DNA from: Bradyrhizobium sp.
Lineage (GTDB): Bacteria; Pseudomonadota; Alphaproteobacteria; Rhizobiales; Xanthobacteraceae
Direction of reading: 5' to 3'
Assembly: GCF_030646015.1 (NCBI RefSeq)
Contig: NZ_JAUSLT010000031.1
Coordinates: 1 to 64,000 of the forward strand
Length of the DNA stretch: 64,000 nucleotides
The notes beneath the pieces were generated by a model, which saw only the letters and a list, made by a program, of their open reading frames with translations, searched no databases and was not told the origin of the DNA. Each line of letters begins with the position of its first letter. Position 1 is the stretch's first letter. Positions 9,796 to 17,369 of the stretch are shown piece after piece. Both the position numbers and the translations under genes were made by a program.

Positions 9796-9837
9796 ACCGC
9801 CCGCCTAGCGCCATGCTTTTTCTGTGTTTTCGGTTGT

Positions 9838-10191
9838 TTGGCAGCAGGTGCGAACGCGCGCGATCTTGGCCAATGGGAAAACGCGGATCCGGCCATCCGG
9901 CAATGGTACGAGGCCTTGATGCAGCCCGACAATCCGAATGCATCCTGCTGCGGCGAAGCCGACGCCTACTGGGCCGATGAGATCCATGTTCGGGACGGCA
10001 AGAGTTACGCGCGCATCACCGATGATCGGCCCGATGCGCCGCTCGGCAGGCCGCACATCCGCAACGGAACGGAGATCGAAATCCCGGACCATAAACTGAA
10101 ATGGGATCGTTCGAATCCCACCGGTCACGGCATCGTCTTTCTCAGTCGCGCCGGTTACGTGTTCTGTTACGTTCAGCCCGGCGGCGTTTGA
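9838..10191 (+). CDS. Conserved exported protein of unknown function, signal sequence possibly frameshifted
   Basis: The mature part (GQWENADPAIRQWYEALMQPDN, SCCGEADAYWAD, ITDDRPDAPLGRPH, HKLKWDRSNPTGHGIVFLS) looks like a small conserved secreted protein found in rhizobia; I know no function. The frame has no ATG: the first usable codon is TTG 9838, inside what should be the signal peptide. An ATG at 9813 starts MLFLCFRLF in the neighbouring frame. Removing one T from the TTGTTTGG at 9834-9841 would join it in frame as a plausible signal ending in LLAAGANA. Either a base error or a real frameshift is possible. Confidence 0.6.
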   Translation: MAAGANARDLGQWENADPAIRQWYEALMQPDNPNASCCGEADAYWADEIHVRDGKSYARITDDRPDAPLGRPHIRNGTEIEIPDHKLKWDRSNPTGHGIVFLSRAGYVFCYVQPGGV

Positions 10192-10198
10192 CGGTTAA

Positions 10199-10492
10199 TC
10201 AGCTGGTCGGAGCATGCGGGCAGACACTCGGCCGCGGCCTGGTTCCCCGCATGTCGATCGGCACGTTGCAATTGTCGATGCGCTGCTCGTCCATCCATTT
10301 GCGGCCGAGACGCTCCTTTCCCGTCAGCGCTCCCGGCGCCGTTGCCGCGTCAGGCGTTGGCTGGCCCGGCGATCCGTTCTGCGCGGTCGCGGACCACGCC
10401 AGCGCGATTGCGAACACCGTGGCGAGAGATCCCTTGCACAAGAATCGCACGGATGGCCTCGCAAATCCTTGAGGGTTGATGGACGGGAACAC
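10199..10492 (-). CDS. Small exported protein of unknown function
   Basis: A 97-residue product with a hydrophobic export segment (SLATVFAIALAWSATAQNG), a low-complexity proline/alanine linker and a conserved-looking end RLGRKWMDEQRIDNCNVPIDMRGTRPRPSVCPHA with two cysteines. It converges with the preceding gene, with 7 nt between stop codons. I do not recognise a characterised family. Codon use and a clear signal peptide support a real gene. Confidence 0.6.
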   Translation of the reverse strand: MFPSINPQGFARPSVRFLCKGSLATVFAIALAWSATAQNGSPGQPTPDAATAPGALTGKERLGRKWMDEQRIDNCNVPIDMRGTRPRPSVCPHAPTS

Positions 10493-10611
10493 GAAAGCGC
10501 CTGATTAAATAACAGCGCAATTCGCGATGCCACCCGGAACCTGAGGCGACCGGGTCGGTTTCCCCTTTGTCTTCGCACGCCGGGGCACGCGCCGGGACAG
10601 AGGAGATACAG

Positions 10612-10932
10612 ATGAACACGAAACGACTCATTCTTGCCGGTTGCTCGATCCTTGTTTTGAGCGCCGGCAGCGCGTTCGCAGGTCCCTGCGATACCACGGG
10701 CCGATCCGCAAATCTCAAGGATGCAGGTTCCGGGCCCGCTGCGACGGGCAGCGGCCAGACCACCACCGGCATGGCCGCCGATGCCAAGGGCCATCCGCCG
10801 ACCAGCACGATGAACCAGGCTAGCGGCAACGCTGCGGCCTCTTCACAGGATGCACAGCGGCAGATGCAAGGTCAGCCGACGGCAGCGGAACGGGCCCAGG
10901 GTGCCAAGCCCGATGCTGGCAAGGACTGCTGA
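10612..10932 (+). CDS. Small alanine/glycine/glutamine-rich exported protein
   Basis: About 106 residues. ATG 10612 is preceded by GAGGAG. It has a clean signal peptide (MNTKRLILAGCSILVLSAGSAFA) and a mature region of low complexity rich in Ala, Gly, Thr and Gln with a cysteine near each end (GPCDTTG and GKDC). No metal-binding EF-hand is present, so it is not a lanmodulin. It precedes the pqqA promoter on the same strand. Function unknown. Confidence 0.65.
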   Translation: MNTKRLILAGCSILVLSAGSAFAGPCDTTGRSANLKDAGSGPAATGSGQTTTGMAADAKGHPPTSTMNQASGNAAASSQDAQRQMQGQPTAAERAQGAKPDAGKDC

Positions 10933-10967
10933 CGGATGACGGACAACGCCGATCGTTTTGCGCAATG

Positions 10968-11003
10968 TTGTCCAAGAGAGAAGTGACTTTGTCCAAGAGA
11001 GAA
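10968..11003 (+). promoter_or_regulatory. Perfect tandem 15-bp repeat with 21-bp period upstream of pqqA
   Basis: TTGTCCAAGAGAGAA occurs at 10968-10982 and again, without a mismatch, at 10989-11003, separated by GTGACT. A near copy with the same 21-bp period lies upstream of xoxF (8497-8532). A TTGCCC at 11007-11012 just downstream could be the -35 element, which fits activation by a regulator bound next to polymerase. The pqqA start codon is 149 nt further on. Confidence 0.75.
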
Positions 11004-11151
11004 ATATTGCCCGTCGGGCGATGGCAAACATGTGCGGCGTTAGGTCTTGCGTACTTGCGCAGCGTCCGCGGTGGTCTTAGGTTCAACCACGGCGCGACCT
11101 CGCGCCAAACTGCTTGCAAGTGACGTCTTGCAAACTACTTGGGAGACCCGA

Positions 11152-11232
11152 ATGACCTGGAAAACTCCGAAGATCGTCGAGGTGCCGGTGGGCATGGAAA
11201 TCAACATGTACGCCTGCGCCGCGCGCAAATAG
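11152..11232 (+). CDS. pqqA: PQQ precursor peptide PqqA
   Basis: A 26-residue peptide. It contains the conserved Glu-Ile-Asn-Met-Tyr core: Glu16 and Tyr20, four residues apart, are cross-linked by PqqE to build the cofactor pyrroloquinoline quinone. The MTWKTPKIVEVPVG leader is typical. GGGAG lies just upstream of ATG 11152. No pqqBCDE genes follow; the next gene is on the other strand. It is therefore an isolated copy, presumably supplying extra precursor to a PQQ pathway encoded elsewhere when XoxF is made. Confidence 0.96.
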   Translation: MTWKTPKIVEVPVGMEINMYACAARK

Positions 11233-11324
11233 ACTGCATCGAAACGATCTGCCCGGCTCTGGCAGCGCTCTGCTGCTGCGAGCCGTGGCAGACGTCGCTG
11301 TCACTGCAGGACAGCTCGGATACA

Positions 11325-11633
11325 TCAAACTTCCTTCGTGTCGAAAAGGTAGAGGTCGGCTCCGCCATCGGCGAAGTTTGCAAGATCTCCCCCCGCGGCT
11401 CTTCCCTCCGGCGAGGCCATGCCGGCCTTGAGGGCATCAAGCGAGTCAAAATGCAGCGTGGCGACAAGGTGAATGTCGCTGGGACCGGCTGGCGTTCCGA
11501 CCCCGCCGCGGCTGATATCGTATTTCTTCAGGCCGGGAATTTTCTTCGCAAGGGGAATGTGAACCGCCGCGTAGTGCTTGTCGAAGGCTTCGGCACTCTT
11601 TGGCTTCTTGTACATCACGAGAACTTTCGCCAT
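11325..11633 (-). CDS. EthD-family protein
   Basis: A 102-residue dimeric alpha/beta-barrel-type protein. The sequence MAKVLVMYKKPKSAEAFDKHYAAVHIPLAKKIPGLKKYDIS is characteristic of the EthD family (PF07110), small cytoplasmic proteins often next to oxidoreductase genes. ATG 11633 was chosen because GGAGG lies upstream at a usable spacing; the ATG three codons earlier is too close to it. It is convergent with pqqA, with about 90 nt between the stop codons. Its substrate is unknown. Confidence 0.85.
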   Translation of the reverse strand: MAKVLVMYKKPKSAEAFDKHYAAVHIPLAKKIPGLKKYDISRGGVGTPAGPSDIHLVATLHFDSLDALKAGMASPEGRAAGGDLANFADGGADLYLFDTKEV

Positions 11634-11817
11634 TTGGATCATTTCCTCCCTGTTGTTTTGGCAAGCGGGCCTGGCCCGTCGAGGTCCGCATTGCATCCGA
11701 TCTGAACTCGGGGATCAAGCGTTCCAATGGGTCGCTGGCAGCCACGCGCCGTGGTAGAGTGCTGCTGCGACCAGCGGTACGGTCGCCTTCCGTTCTTTCA
11801 TGGCCCGCGGACTGTGA

Positions 11818-12681
11818 ATGCCAATTCGCGCAAAAATGCTCCGGCCGGCCATCCTGTGCCTCGCGCTGCTGCCGGCCTGCGCCCGTGCCGAGGGCATCGA
11901 TACCGAGCATCTGTTCGGCTTCATGATCGGTTCGGATGTCGGCAATGTGGGCGAGCGCGAATTCGAGAGCAAGACGACCGGCCGATTTTCCAGGACTGGC
12001 GGAAACTACCGTGCGGTCGGTCAGCAAATGGACGTGGAATTCGTGCCCGTCAAGAATTTCCGTGTGGAGCTGGGAAACACCTTTGCATCGCACAACATCG
12101 CCGGCGTTCCAGGCCTCGAGGACCGGCGCCAATTATCCTGGCAGGGCGTTGCCGTGGACTTGCGCTACCGGTTTCTCAACAAGGACGCAGCCCCGTTCGG
12201 CCTGACGGTTGCAGTCGAAAGCTTCGCTGATCGCGTCGACGAGACAACGGCGGCGGTCGTCCGAAGCTACGGGACAGAGTTCAAGCTGGCGTTGGACCGT
12301 GAGTTGATTCCGAGCTTTGCCGTCGCCACGCTCAATCTGAGCTATCAGCCGGAATGGACGCGAACTGTCGTTACGGGAGCCACGGAGCGGGAAGCCAGCC
12401 TGGGCGCTGCGCTCGGCGTGATGGTGAAAGCACGCCCGGGCGTTCTTCTCGGCGGTGAAGCGCGCTACTTCAGGCGATATGAAGGGTTTGGTCTGGACGA
12501 GCTCGCGGGCCAGGCCTTGTTTATTGGCCCAACGGCTTATCTGCAGCTGTCGCCAGGCGCGTGGATGACGGCGGCCTGGAGTGTGCAGGCCTGGGGCCGG
12601 CTGGCCGGATCGAATGCCGCGCTCGATCTCGTGAATTTCGAACGCCACCAGGCGCGGTTAACATTCGGCGTCAATTTCTAG
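11818..12681 (+). CDS. Probable outer-membrane beta-barrel protein
   Basis: A 287-residue protein with a signal peptide (LRPAILCLALLPACARAEG) followed by alternating amphipathic strands such as FRVELGNTFASH, QGVAVDLRYRFL and ARLTFGVNF. It ends in phenylalanine, as most outer-membrane barrels do. I do not recognise a named family. It sits in the xox island between pqqA and the ABC transporter, so a role in substrate or metal passage is possible but only inferred. The start could also be the ATG six codons downstream. Confidence 0.65.
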   Translation: MPIRAKMLRPAILCLALLPACARAEGIDTEHLFGFMIGSDVGNVGEREFESKTTGRFSRTGGNYRAVGQQMDVEFVPVKNFRVELGNTFASHNIAGVPGLEDRRQLSWQGVAVDLRYRFLNKDAAPFGLTVAVESFADRVDETTAAVVRSYGTEFKLALDRELIPSFAVATLNLSYQPEWTRTVVTGATEREASLGAALGVMVKARPGVLLGGEARYFRRYEGFGLDELAGQALFIGPTAYLQLSPGAWMTAAWSVQAWGRLAGSNAALDLVNFERHQARLTFGVNF

Positions 12682-12792
12682 GACGGACAAACGGCCGGGC
12701 GTGTTCCGGGGGTTCATGGTGGTGTGCAACTTTGATCAGCCCGCCACGTAGCTGTCGAGGTACATTCACGAATCAGCTCAGGGGTTCAAACC

Positions 12793-13002
12793 ATGAATGC
12801 GATCGACCTGATCATCACCGTATGTGCCGTGCTGTCGCCGACCACCTGCGAAGAGCAGCATTTGGTGTTTTCTTCCAACGTGTCGCCCCGGCAATGCGTC
12901 ATGGCGGCCCAACCCTACATCGCGCAGTGGGTAGGCGAGCACCCGAAATGGACCGCGGTGAAATGGCGCTGCGAATATCCGCGCTACCACGACAAGGCCT
13001 GA
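12793..13002 (+). CDS. Small conserved protein of unknown function
   Basis: A 69-residue protein with a hydrophobic start (MNAIDLIITVCAVLSPTTCEEQHLVFSS) and several cysteines in paired spacing, ending WRCEYPRYHDKA. The short N-terminal segment may be a signal peptide. Proteins of this look are common in rhizobial genomes without assigned function. AGGGG lies about 9 nt upstream of ATG 12793. The 110 nt before it shows nothing recognisable. Confidence 0.55.
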   Translation: MNAIDLIITVCAVLSPTTCEEQHLVFSSNVSPRQCVMAAQPYIAQWVGEHPKWTAVKWRCEYPRYHDKA

Positions 13003-13035
13003 CGCCGCGAGACTGAAGCCTGATCCTGACGCCGG

Positions 13036-13383
13036 TTACTTCTTGCAGTCCTTCAAGTCCTTGTCGGCGATCGAAAACACCGCATCTGCCTTGATTTCGA
13101 TGTTCCTGACGAAGCACTGCCTTTTGTCGGGATAACTGACCTTGGCATCGTAACGTCCGGGCTCCACGCCGGTGATGCGCAGGCGTTCGTCGTGGTCGAC
13201 CTCCTTGTCCTTGTCGTTCAAGGTCTGGTTGGGTCCGAAGCTGTTCTTGCCAGCCGGCGATAGTTCAAACCCTGAGATGGTCGACGTGGTCAGGTTCCAG
13301 AGCCGGATGCCCTTGCCCTGTGCGGCAAGTTCGCCGCCGCTCGCCAGCAACAGCGCGACCGAAGCCAGGATCCATCGCATCAT
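13036..13383 (-). CDS. Exported protein of unknown function
   Basis: A 115-residue protein with a signal peptide (MMRWILASVALLLASGGELAAQ) and a mature domain (RLWNLTTSTISGFELSPAGKNSFGPNQTL, then RYDAKVSYPDKRQCFVRNIEI) that looks like a small beta-sandwich with two cysteines near its end. No enzyme motif is visible. It lies between the xox-associated genes and the ABC transporter but on its own transcript, 71 nt from the ATPase gene. Confidence 0.65.
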   Translation of the reverse strand: MMRWILASVALLLASGGELAAQGKGIRLWNLTTSTISGFELSPAGKNSFGPNQTLNDKDKEVDHDERLRITGVEPGRYDAKVSYPDKRQCFVRNIEIKADAVFSIADKDLKDCKK

Positions 13384-13454
13384 GCCATCCCTCCATTCCC
13401 GATCGTGCCATTTTCGCCGACGGTGTATCTAGCATGCGCCGCAAAACCTGCCTA

Positions 13455-14210
13455 TCAGGCAACTCGTCCGGTTGGATCGCCCGCCATCCGCCGCGCGATG
13501 TCGGCCTTGATCGTCGCGATCGCGGCATCTCCCCGCGCGCTGCGCGGCGTGCGGATGGCCACCTCCGCGACGATCCGCGCCGGTCGCGGCGACAGCAGGA
13601 ACAGGCGGTCGCCGAGACGAGCCGCATCGTCGATGTCATGGGTCACCAGCAGCGTCATCACGGTACGGCGGTCCACCAATATGGCGATCTGATCGCGCAG
13701 GCGCGCGGCGAGGGGGCCATCGAGCGAGGCCAGCGGTTCGTCGAGAATGAGGAAGTCCGGCTCAATGGCGAAGGCGCGGGCGAGGGCGACCCGGCGGGCG
13801 AGGCCGAGCGACAATTCGCCGGGGAAATGGCTGCGATGGGCGTCCAGTTCGAGAATGGCGAACAGGGCCGACAGCTTCGCTTCGTCGGCCAGAGGTGCCG
13901 CAAGCCGGACATTGTCTTCGACCGAGCGCCAGGGCAGCAGCCGTGGTTCCTGGAAGACCATGCCGATCCGTGCCGCGGCCGGACGCGAGACGTGGCCCCG
14001 ATAGTCGGGGTCGAGACCGGCGAGGATCCTGAGCATGGTGCTCTTGCCGCAGCCGGACGGGCCAACCAGCACGCCGACCTCTCCCGCCTCGAGCGTAAAG
14101 CGGATGCCGGCGAGTACGTCGTGCACCTCGCCCGCAGCACTCGTGAAGGTCTTGCTGGCGATATCGACTTCAAGCCGCACGGGGACGCCACCGAAATAGT
14201 CGGAGTTCAA
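13455..14210 (-). CDS. ABC transporter ATPase of the SsuB/TauB type
   Basis: A 251-residue ATPase. Walker A is GPSGCGKST, the Q-loop is VFQEPRLLPWRSVEDNV (typical of nitrate/sulfonate/taurine-type ATPases), and Walker B is FLILDEPLASLD. The signature is a weak LSLGLARRVALARA instead of LSGG, which is unusual. The start is uncertain: ATG 14210 overlaps the permease gene by 41 nt, and GTG codons at 14186 or 14180 are alternatives. It is the last gene of a binding-protein/permease/ATPase operon inside the xox island. Confidence 0.88.
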   Translation of the reverse strand: MNSDYFGGVPVRLEVDIASKTFTSAAGEVHDVLAGIRFTLEAGEVGVLVGPSGCGKSTMLRILAGLDPDYRGHVSRPAAARIGMVFQEPRLLPWRSVEDNVRLAAPLADEAKLSALFAILELDAHRSHFPGELSLGLARRVALARAFAIEPDFLILDEPLASLDGPLAARLRDQIAILVDRRTVMTLLVTHDIDDAARLGDRLFLLSPRPARIVAEVAIRTPRSARGDAAIATIKADIARRMAGDPTGRVA

Positions 14211-14907
14211 AGGGCTGCACCAGCAAAGTTTCGATGACGAGCACCACCGCGGTGAAACTCAGGGAGTAGGCGAGCAACAGGGGGATGTCGAACAGCTGGA
14301 ACGCCACGCCAATCTGGAATCCGACGCCGTTCGAACGTCCGAGCAGTTCCGCCACCAGCACGATCTTCCAGACCAGCGAAAGCCCCGATCGCGCCGCGGC
14401 CGCGATGTAAGGCGCCAGTTGCGGCAAGATGACATGCCGGAACCTGGTCCAGCGCGGCAAGGCAAATACCGTCGCCATTTCGTCGAGCGACGCGTCCAGC
14501 GCGCGCGTTCCCTCGCGCAGGGTGACGACGGCGGTTGGAAGCTTGTTGATGGCAATGGCCGCGATCGCCGCGACCTCCGTCAATCCGGCCCAGATGTAGG
14601 CAAGCACGATGACGACGAGCGCCGGCAAGTTGAGTAGCAGGATCAGCCAGGGATCGCCGAGCCGATCGGCGAGCCGCACCCGGCCCATCAGGTAACCGAT
14701 GGCGGAGCCCAGCGACATCGCAAGCGTAAAGGCGAGGGCGACGCGAGCCAGGGTCACGCCGAGATGGAGGAACAGCGCGCCGGACCTCGCTTCTGATATC
14801 ACCGCCGCGAGCACGGCGGGGGGCGGCGGCAGCTTGACGTCGCCAATGAGCAGCGAGGCGATCCACCAGGTCGCCAGGAACACCGCTGATGACAGCAGGC
14901 GCGGCAC
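14170..14907 (-). CDS. ABC transporter permease of the SsuC/TauC type
   Basis: About 245 residues with six predicted membrane helices (first at LLSSAVFLATWWIASLLIG) and the EAA-type loop (ASLDEMATVFALPRWTRFRHVILPQLAPYIAAAARSGLSLVWK) of the nitrate/taurine permease family. I set the start at GTG 14907, which begins one base after the stop of the upstream binding-protein gene and has GGGAG 6 nt before it. That makes it translationally coupled. An ATG at 14976 would overlap the upstream gene by nearly 70 nt. Confidence 0.88.
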   Translation of the reverse strand: MPRLLSSAVFLATWWIASLLIGDVKLPPPPAVLAAVISEARSGALFLHLGVTLARVALAFTLAMSLGSAIGYLMGRVRLADRLGDPWLILLLNLPALVVIVLAYIWAGLTEVAAIAAIAINKLPTAVVTLREGTRALDASLDEMATVFALPRWTRFRHVILPQLAPYIAAAARSGLSLVWKIVLVAELLGRSNGVGFQIGVAFQLFDIPLLLAYSLSFTAVVLVIETLLVQPFELRLFRWRPRAA

Positions 14908-14908
14908 A

Positions 14909-15889
14909 TCAGTCTCCCGGGATCGCGTGATAAAATGTTCCGGAATCGAGCTCCGTCGCCGGGCCAACCAGTTCACGGCCGCCGGCCGTCGCCAGCACGC
15001 GGTACAGCACGCGCGCGTCGGCTTCTTCCTCGGCGATCAGGCGACGCGGAATGCCTTCCCGGTAACGATCGCGGTAGGCGCGCAAGGTTGCCGCGTCGGC
15101 AGCGCCGGTCAGGGCTGCGATTTTGTCCCACTCCGCGTCCGACGTCGCCAGGATCTCCTTCGCCGCGCGGGTCATGGCGATAAAGCGGGCTGCCACATCC
15201 TGGTTGGCGCTCGCCCAGTTTTCGTCGAAGACATAACCGATCATGGCGGTGCGGCCGGTGGCCCCGAGTTTCAGCACGACATCCTCGATGCCGGCGAGGC
15301 GGCGGAAGCCTTTGGCTTCCAGCACGGCGCAGAAATTCCAGTAATTGAGGGTGGCGTCCATTTCGCCACCCAGCGTCTTGGCCGTCAGCAACGGTGGCGC
15401 GCCGTACACGATCGTCGACTCCGATTTCAGGTCGATGCCGCCCTGTTTCGACCATGCCTGCAGCAGCAGCCAGCTCTTGTCGATCGGGCCGCCGGCGACG
15501 GCGAGCTTGCGGCCCCTGAGATCGGCCAATTTCCGGATCGGGGATTCGGCCGGCACCATCACGGCGCCGAGCGCGCTCGAATACGGATAGAATGTCAGTC
15601 TGGCGCCAAGCCCGCGTTCGCGCGACACCCATAGCCAGTCGGAAACGATGATATCGGCGCTGCCGGCCCGAAGTGCGATCTTGCCGGCTTCGGGGCTCGC
15701 GAGTTCAAGAACCTGGACCGAGAGATCCGCCTTGCGGTCGAGGCCATGCGCGCGGATCACAGCCAGTTCCCAGGCGAAGGTTCCGCTCTTCTGCACTGCA
15801 ACGCGCACGGTCTCCGCGCCCCGGCAGGGGCCGAACTGAGCGACGGTCAGAACAATTGCCGCCATCAACAGGCGAGGAAAAGCAGTCAT
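14909..15889 (-). CDS. ABC transporter substrate-binding protein, NMT1/SsuA-like
   Basis: About 326 residues with a signal peptide (FPRLLMAAIVLTVAQFGPCRGAE) and an NMT1/SsuA-like two-lobe fold: VRVAVQKSGTFAWELAVIRAHGLD, then ADIIVSDWLWVSRER and LRGRKLAVAGGPIDKSWLLLQAW. Related proteins bind sulfonates, nitrate or thiamine precursors. The position inside a methanol/lanthanide island suggests a ligand tied to it (PQQ, a metal chelate or a carbon substrate), but nothing in the sequence fixes this. A TTG three codons upstream (15898) is an alternative start. Confidence 0.85.
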   Translation of the reverse strand: MTAFPRLLMAAIVLTVAQFGPCRGAETVRVAVQKSGTFAWELAVIRAHGLDRKADLSVQVLELASPEAGKIALRAGSADIIVSDWLWVSRERGLGARLTFYPYSSALGAVMVPAESPIRKLADLRGRKLAVAGGPIDKSWLLLQAWSKQGGIDLKSESTIVYGAPPLLTAKTLGGEMDATLNYWNFCAVLEAKGFRRLAGIEDVVLKLGATGRTAMIGYVFDENWASANQDVAARFIAMTRAAKEILATSDAEWDKIAALTGAADAATLRAYRDRYREGIPRRLIAEEEADARVLYRVLATAGGRELVGPATELDSGTFYHAIPGD

Positions 15890-15974
15890 CGTGTTCAAGC
15901 CGTTTGCTGCAACGTTTTCTTTTCAGCAAGGCAGTCATAGCATAGCTTCCACGTTTGGCAGTGGAAGGAAGTCG

Positions 15975-16334
15975 ATGATGCGTGTCGGATTAGTACGACG
16001 AATTGTCGCCGCGCTCGCCTTGATCATGGCGACGGCCATGATCGCCGAGGCCCAGGAAATCAACGACTACCCGACTTCAGTGCGGGCGGAATACGTCTTT
16101 GGCTGCCTGAAAGCGAATGGCGAGACGCGACAGGCGATCGAGCAGTGCTCCTGTTCGATCGACGTCGTCGCATCGATCGTGCCCTATGAGCGCTATGTCA
16201 CGGCCGAAACGGTGCTGAGCATGGCGCAGGTGCGCGGCAATCTGGGGGGCCAGTTCCGCACGTCCGAACAGGCGGCGAGCGCGCTCAACGAACTCCGGCG
16301 TGCACAGGCCGAAGCGGAAGTGCGATGCTTCTAG
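15975..16334 (+). CDS. Exported cysteine-containing protein of unknown function
   Basis: About 119 residues from ATG 15975, with AGGAAG just upstream. A signal peptide (RRIVAALALIMATAMIAEAQE) is followed by a helical domain. Three cysteines are clustered in FGCLKANGETRQAIEQCSCSID, and one is at the very C-terminus (VRCF). This suggests disulfide bonds or metal or haem contact, but there is no CxxCH. It is transcribed away from the NMT1-type transporter and next to the SoxYZ-like gene, so a role in periplasmic quinoprotein chemistry is plausible but unproven. Confidence 0.6.
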   Translation: MMRVGLVRRIVAALALIMATAMIAEAQEINDYPTSVRAEYVFGCLKANGETRQAIEQCSCSIDVVASIVPYERYVTAETVLSMAQVRGNLGGQFRTSEQAASALNELRRAQAEAEVRCF

Positions 16335-16365
16335 AACCGGCGCGGGATCGGCAAGTCGCTTGCTG

Positions 16366-16477
16366 CCCATGCTTCGAGACGCTCGCGTCGCTCGCTCCTC
16401 AGCATGAGGTCGTTGTTGCTTCAACAAGTTGGACCTCATCCTGAGGAGGCCACCAAGTGGCCGTCTCGAAGGATGGG
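16366..16477. repeat. Long intergenic palindrome (REP-like element)
   Basis: A 112-nt imperfect hairpin. The outer arms CCCATGCTTCGAGACG and CGTCTCGAAGGATGGG and the inner arms CCTCAGCATGAGGTC and GACCTCATCCTGAGG face each other around a short loop. It lies between the convergent cysteine protein and SoxYZ-like genes. The sequence type is widely dispersed in Bradyrhizobium-like genomes and probably acts as a bidirectional stop or mRNA 3'-end stabiliser. Confidence 0.8.
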
Positions 16478-16482
16478 CTGCT

Positions 16483-17313
16483 TCACATGCTGGAATCGTC
16501 GATCTTCCATTCGTTCCGGAAGATGTGGCCTTCGGTGTCCCTGGCCTCGGCACGGAAGCGTTTCGCGCCATTGGAAACATAGGTGAACCGGATATTGGGA
16601 TCTTCCGATATCGAGATCCCGCCTTCCATCGCCAGCACCGGGCTGTCGTCCTGCCATATCTGCAAACGGTCGATGAAGAAGGCGGGAGTGTAGAGCTGCG
16701 TGACCTGGTCCATCTGCAGGCCGGAATTGCTGGGATGTCCGATCATGATTTGCGCCTCGCGGGCGCCGCTGGCAGGACCTTGGCCCGGCCGCGCGAATTG
16801 CCGGTATCGCATCTGGCCCAGCCGGCTTCTGGCGTCGTCGGCGGTCTTGGCGGCGGGCGCGGAGCAGCCGCCGGATGCCTTTACATAGGTCTTGGCCATA
16901 TAGAGCTTTCCGTCGCTCAGTTCGGCCACCGCATGCACGTCGGTATAGTTGTTGATGCGCACGCGCGTCGAGATTTCCGACACGTTGGCGTCCGGCCCCA
17001 GCTCGAACTTCGCCGCCAGCGGCGCGGGATTCTGGTCGATCACCAGCGTGATCCGCAGCACGCGGCGGCTGTCGCCGGGTGGCAGCTTGGAACGCAGGGT
17101 CACCGGCACGATCGCCGCATCCTCGGCCCGGTATGGCATCTCGATGCCGATGATGTCGGCGCCGTCGTTCATCGCGCGGTTGTTGAAGATGTCCTGGACC
17201 AGGCCGGGCCACGGGTCGTTGGGGTCGGGAGCTGCCGCGGGCGCAAGGGGCGCTCCGAGCATGACGCCGAGCAGGCCGGCAAGGCAGGACAGGCGGAAGC
17301 GATATCCGGACAT
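16483..17313 (-). CDS. Quinoprotein dehydrogenase-associated SoxYZ-like carrier
   Basis: A 276-residue exported protein that fuses a SoxY-like and a SoxZ-like domain. After the signal peptide (to about residue 28), the first domain ends in the swinging-arm motif KASGGCSAP with Cys150, the residue that carries sulfur intermediates in true SoxY. The second domain (REAQIMIGHPSNSGLQMDQVT, then FTYVSNGAKRFRAEARDTEG) is SoxZ-like. Fusions of this kind are known beside PQQ alcohol dehydrogenases, and the carried group is unknown. ATG 17313 is preferred over GTG 17319 for spacing to AAGGG. It lies downstream of the metallohydrolase gene, probably in one operon. Confidence 0.88.
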   Translation of the reverse strand: MSGYRFRLSCLAGLLGVMLGAPLAPAAAPDPNDPWPGLVQDIFNNRAMNDGADIIGIEMPYRAEDAAIVPVTLRSKLPPGDSRRVLRITLVIDQNPAPLAAKFELGPDANVSEISTRVRINNYTDVHAVAELSDGKLYMAKTYVKASGGCSAPAAKTADDARSRLGQMRYRQFARPGQGPASGAREAQIMIGHPSNSGLQMDQVTQLYTPAFFIDRLQIWQDDSPVLAMEGGISISEDPNIRFTYVSNGAKRFRAEARDTEGHIFRNEWKIDDSSM

Positions 17314-17369
17314 GGTCACGCCCTTCGCAGGGATGGAGACAATGACGCGAGTCTACAGGATTGTTCAAC

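Noticed and set aside
10612..10932. Small exported protein considered as a lanmodulin
   Set aside because: It has no EF-hand loops or clustered acidic residues.
11715..11972. 85-codon minus-strand frame before the beta-barrel gene
   Set aside because: It overlaps the start of the barrel gene antisense and shows no signal peptide or conserved pattern.
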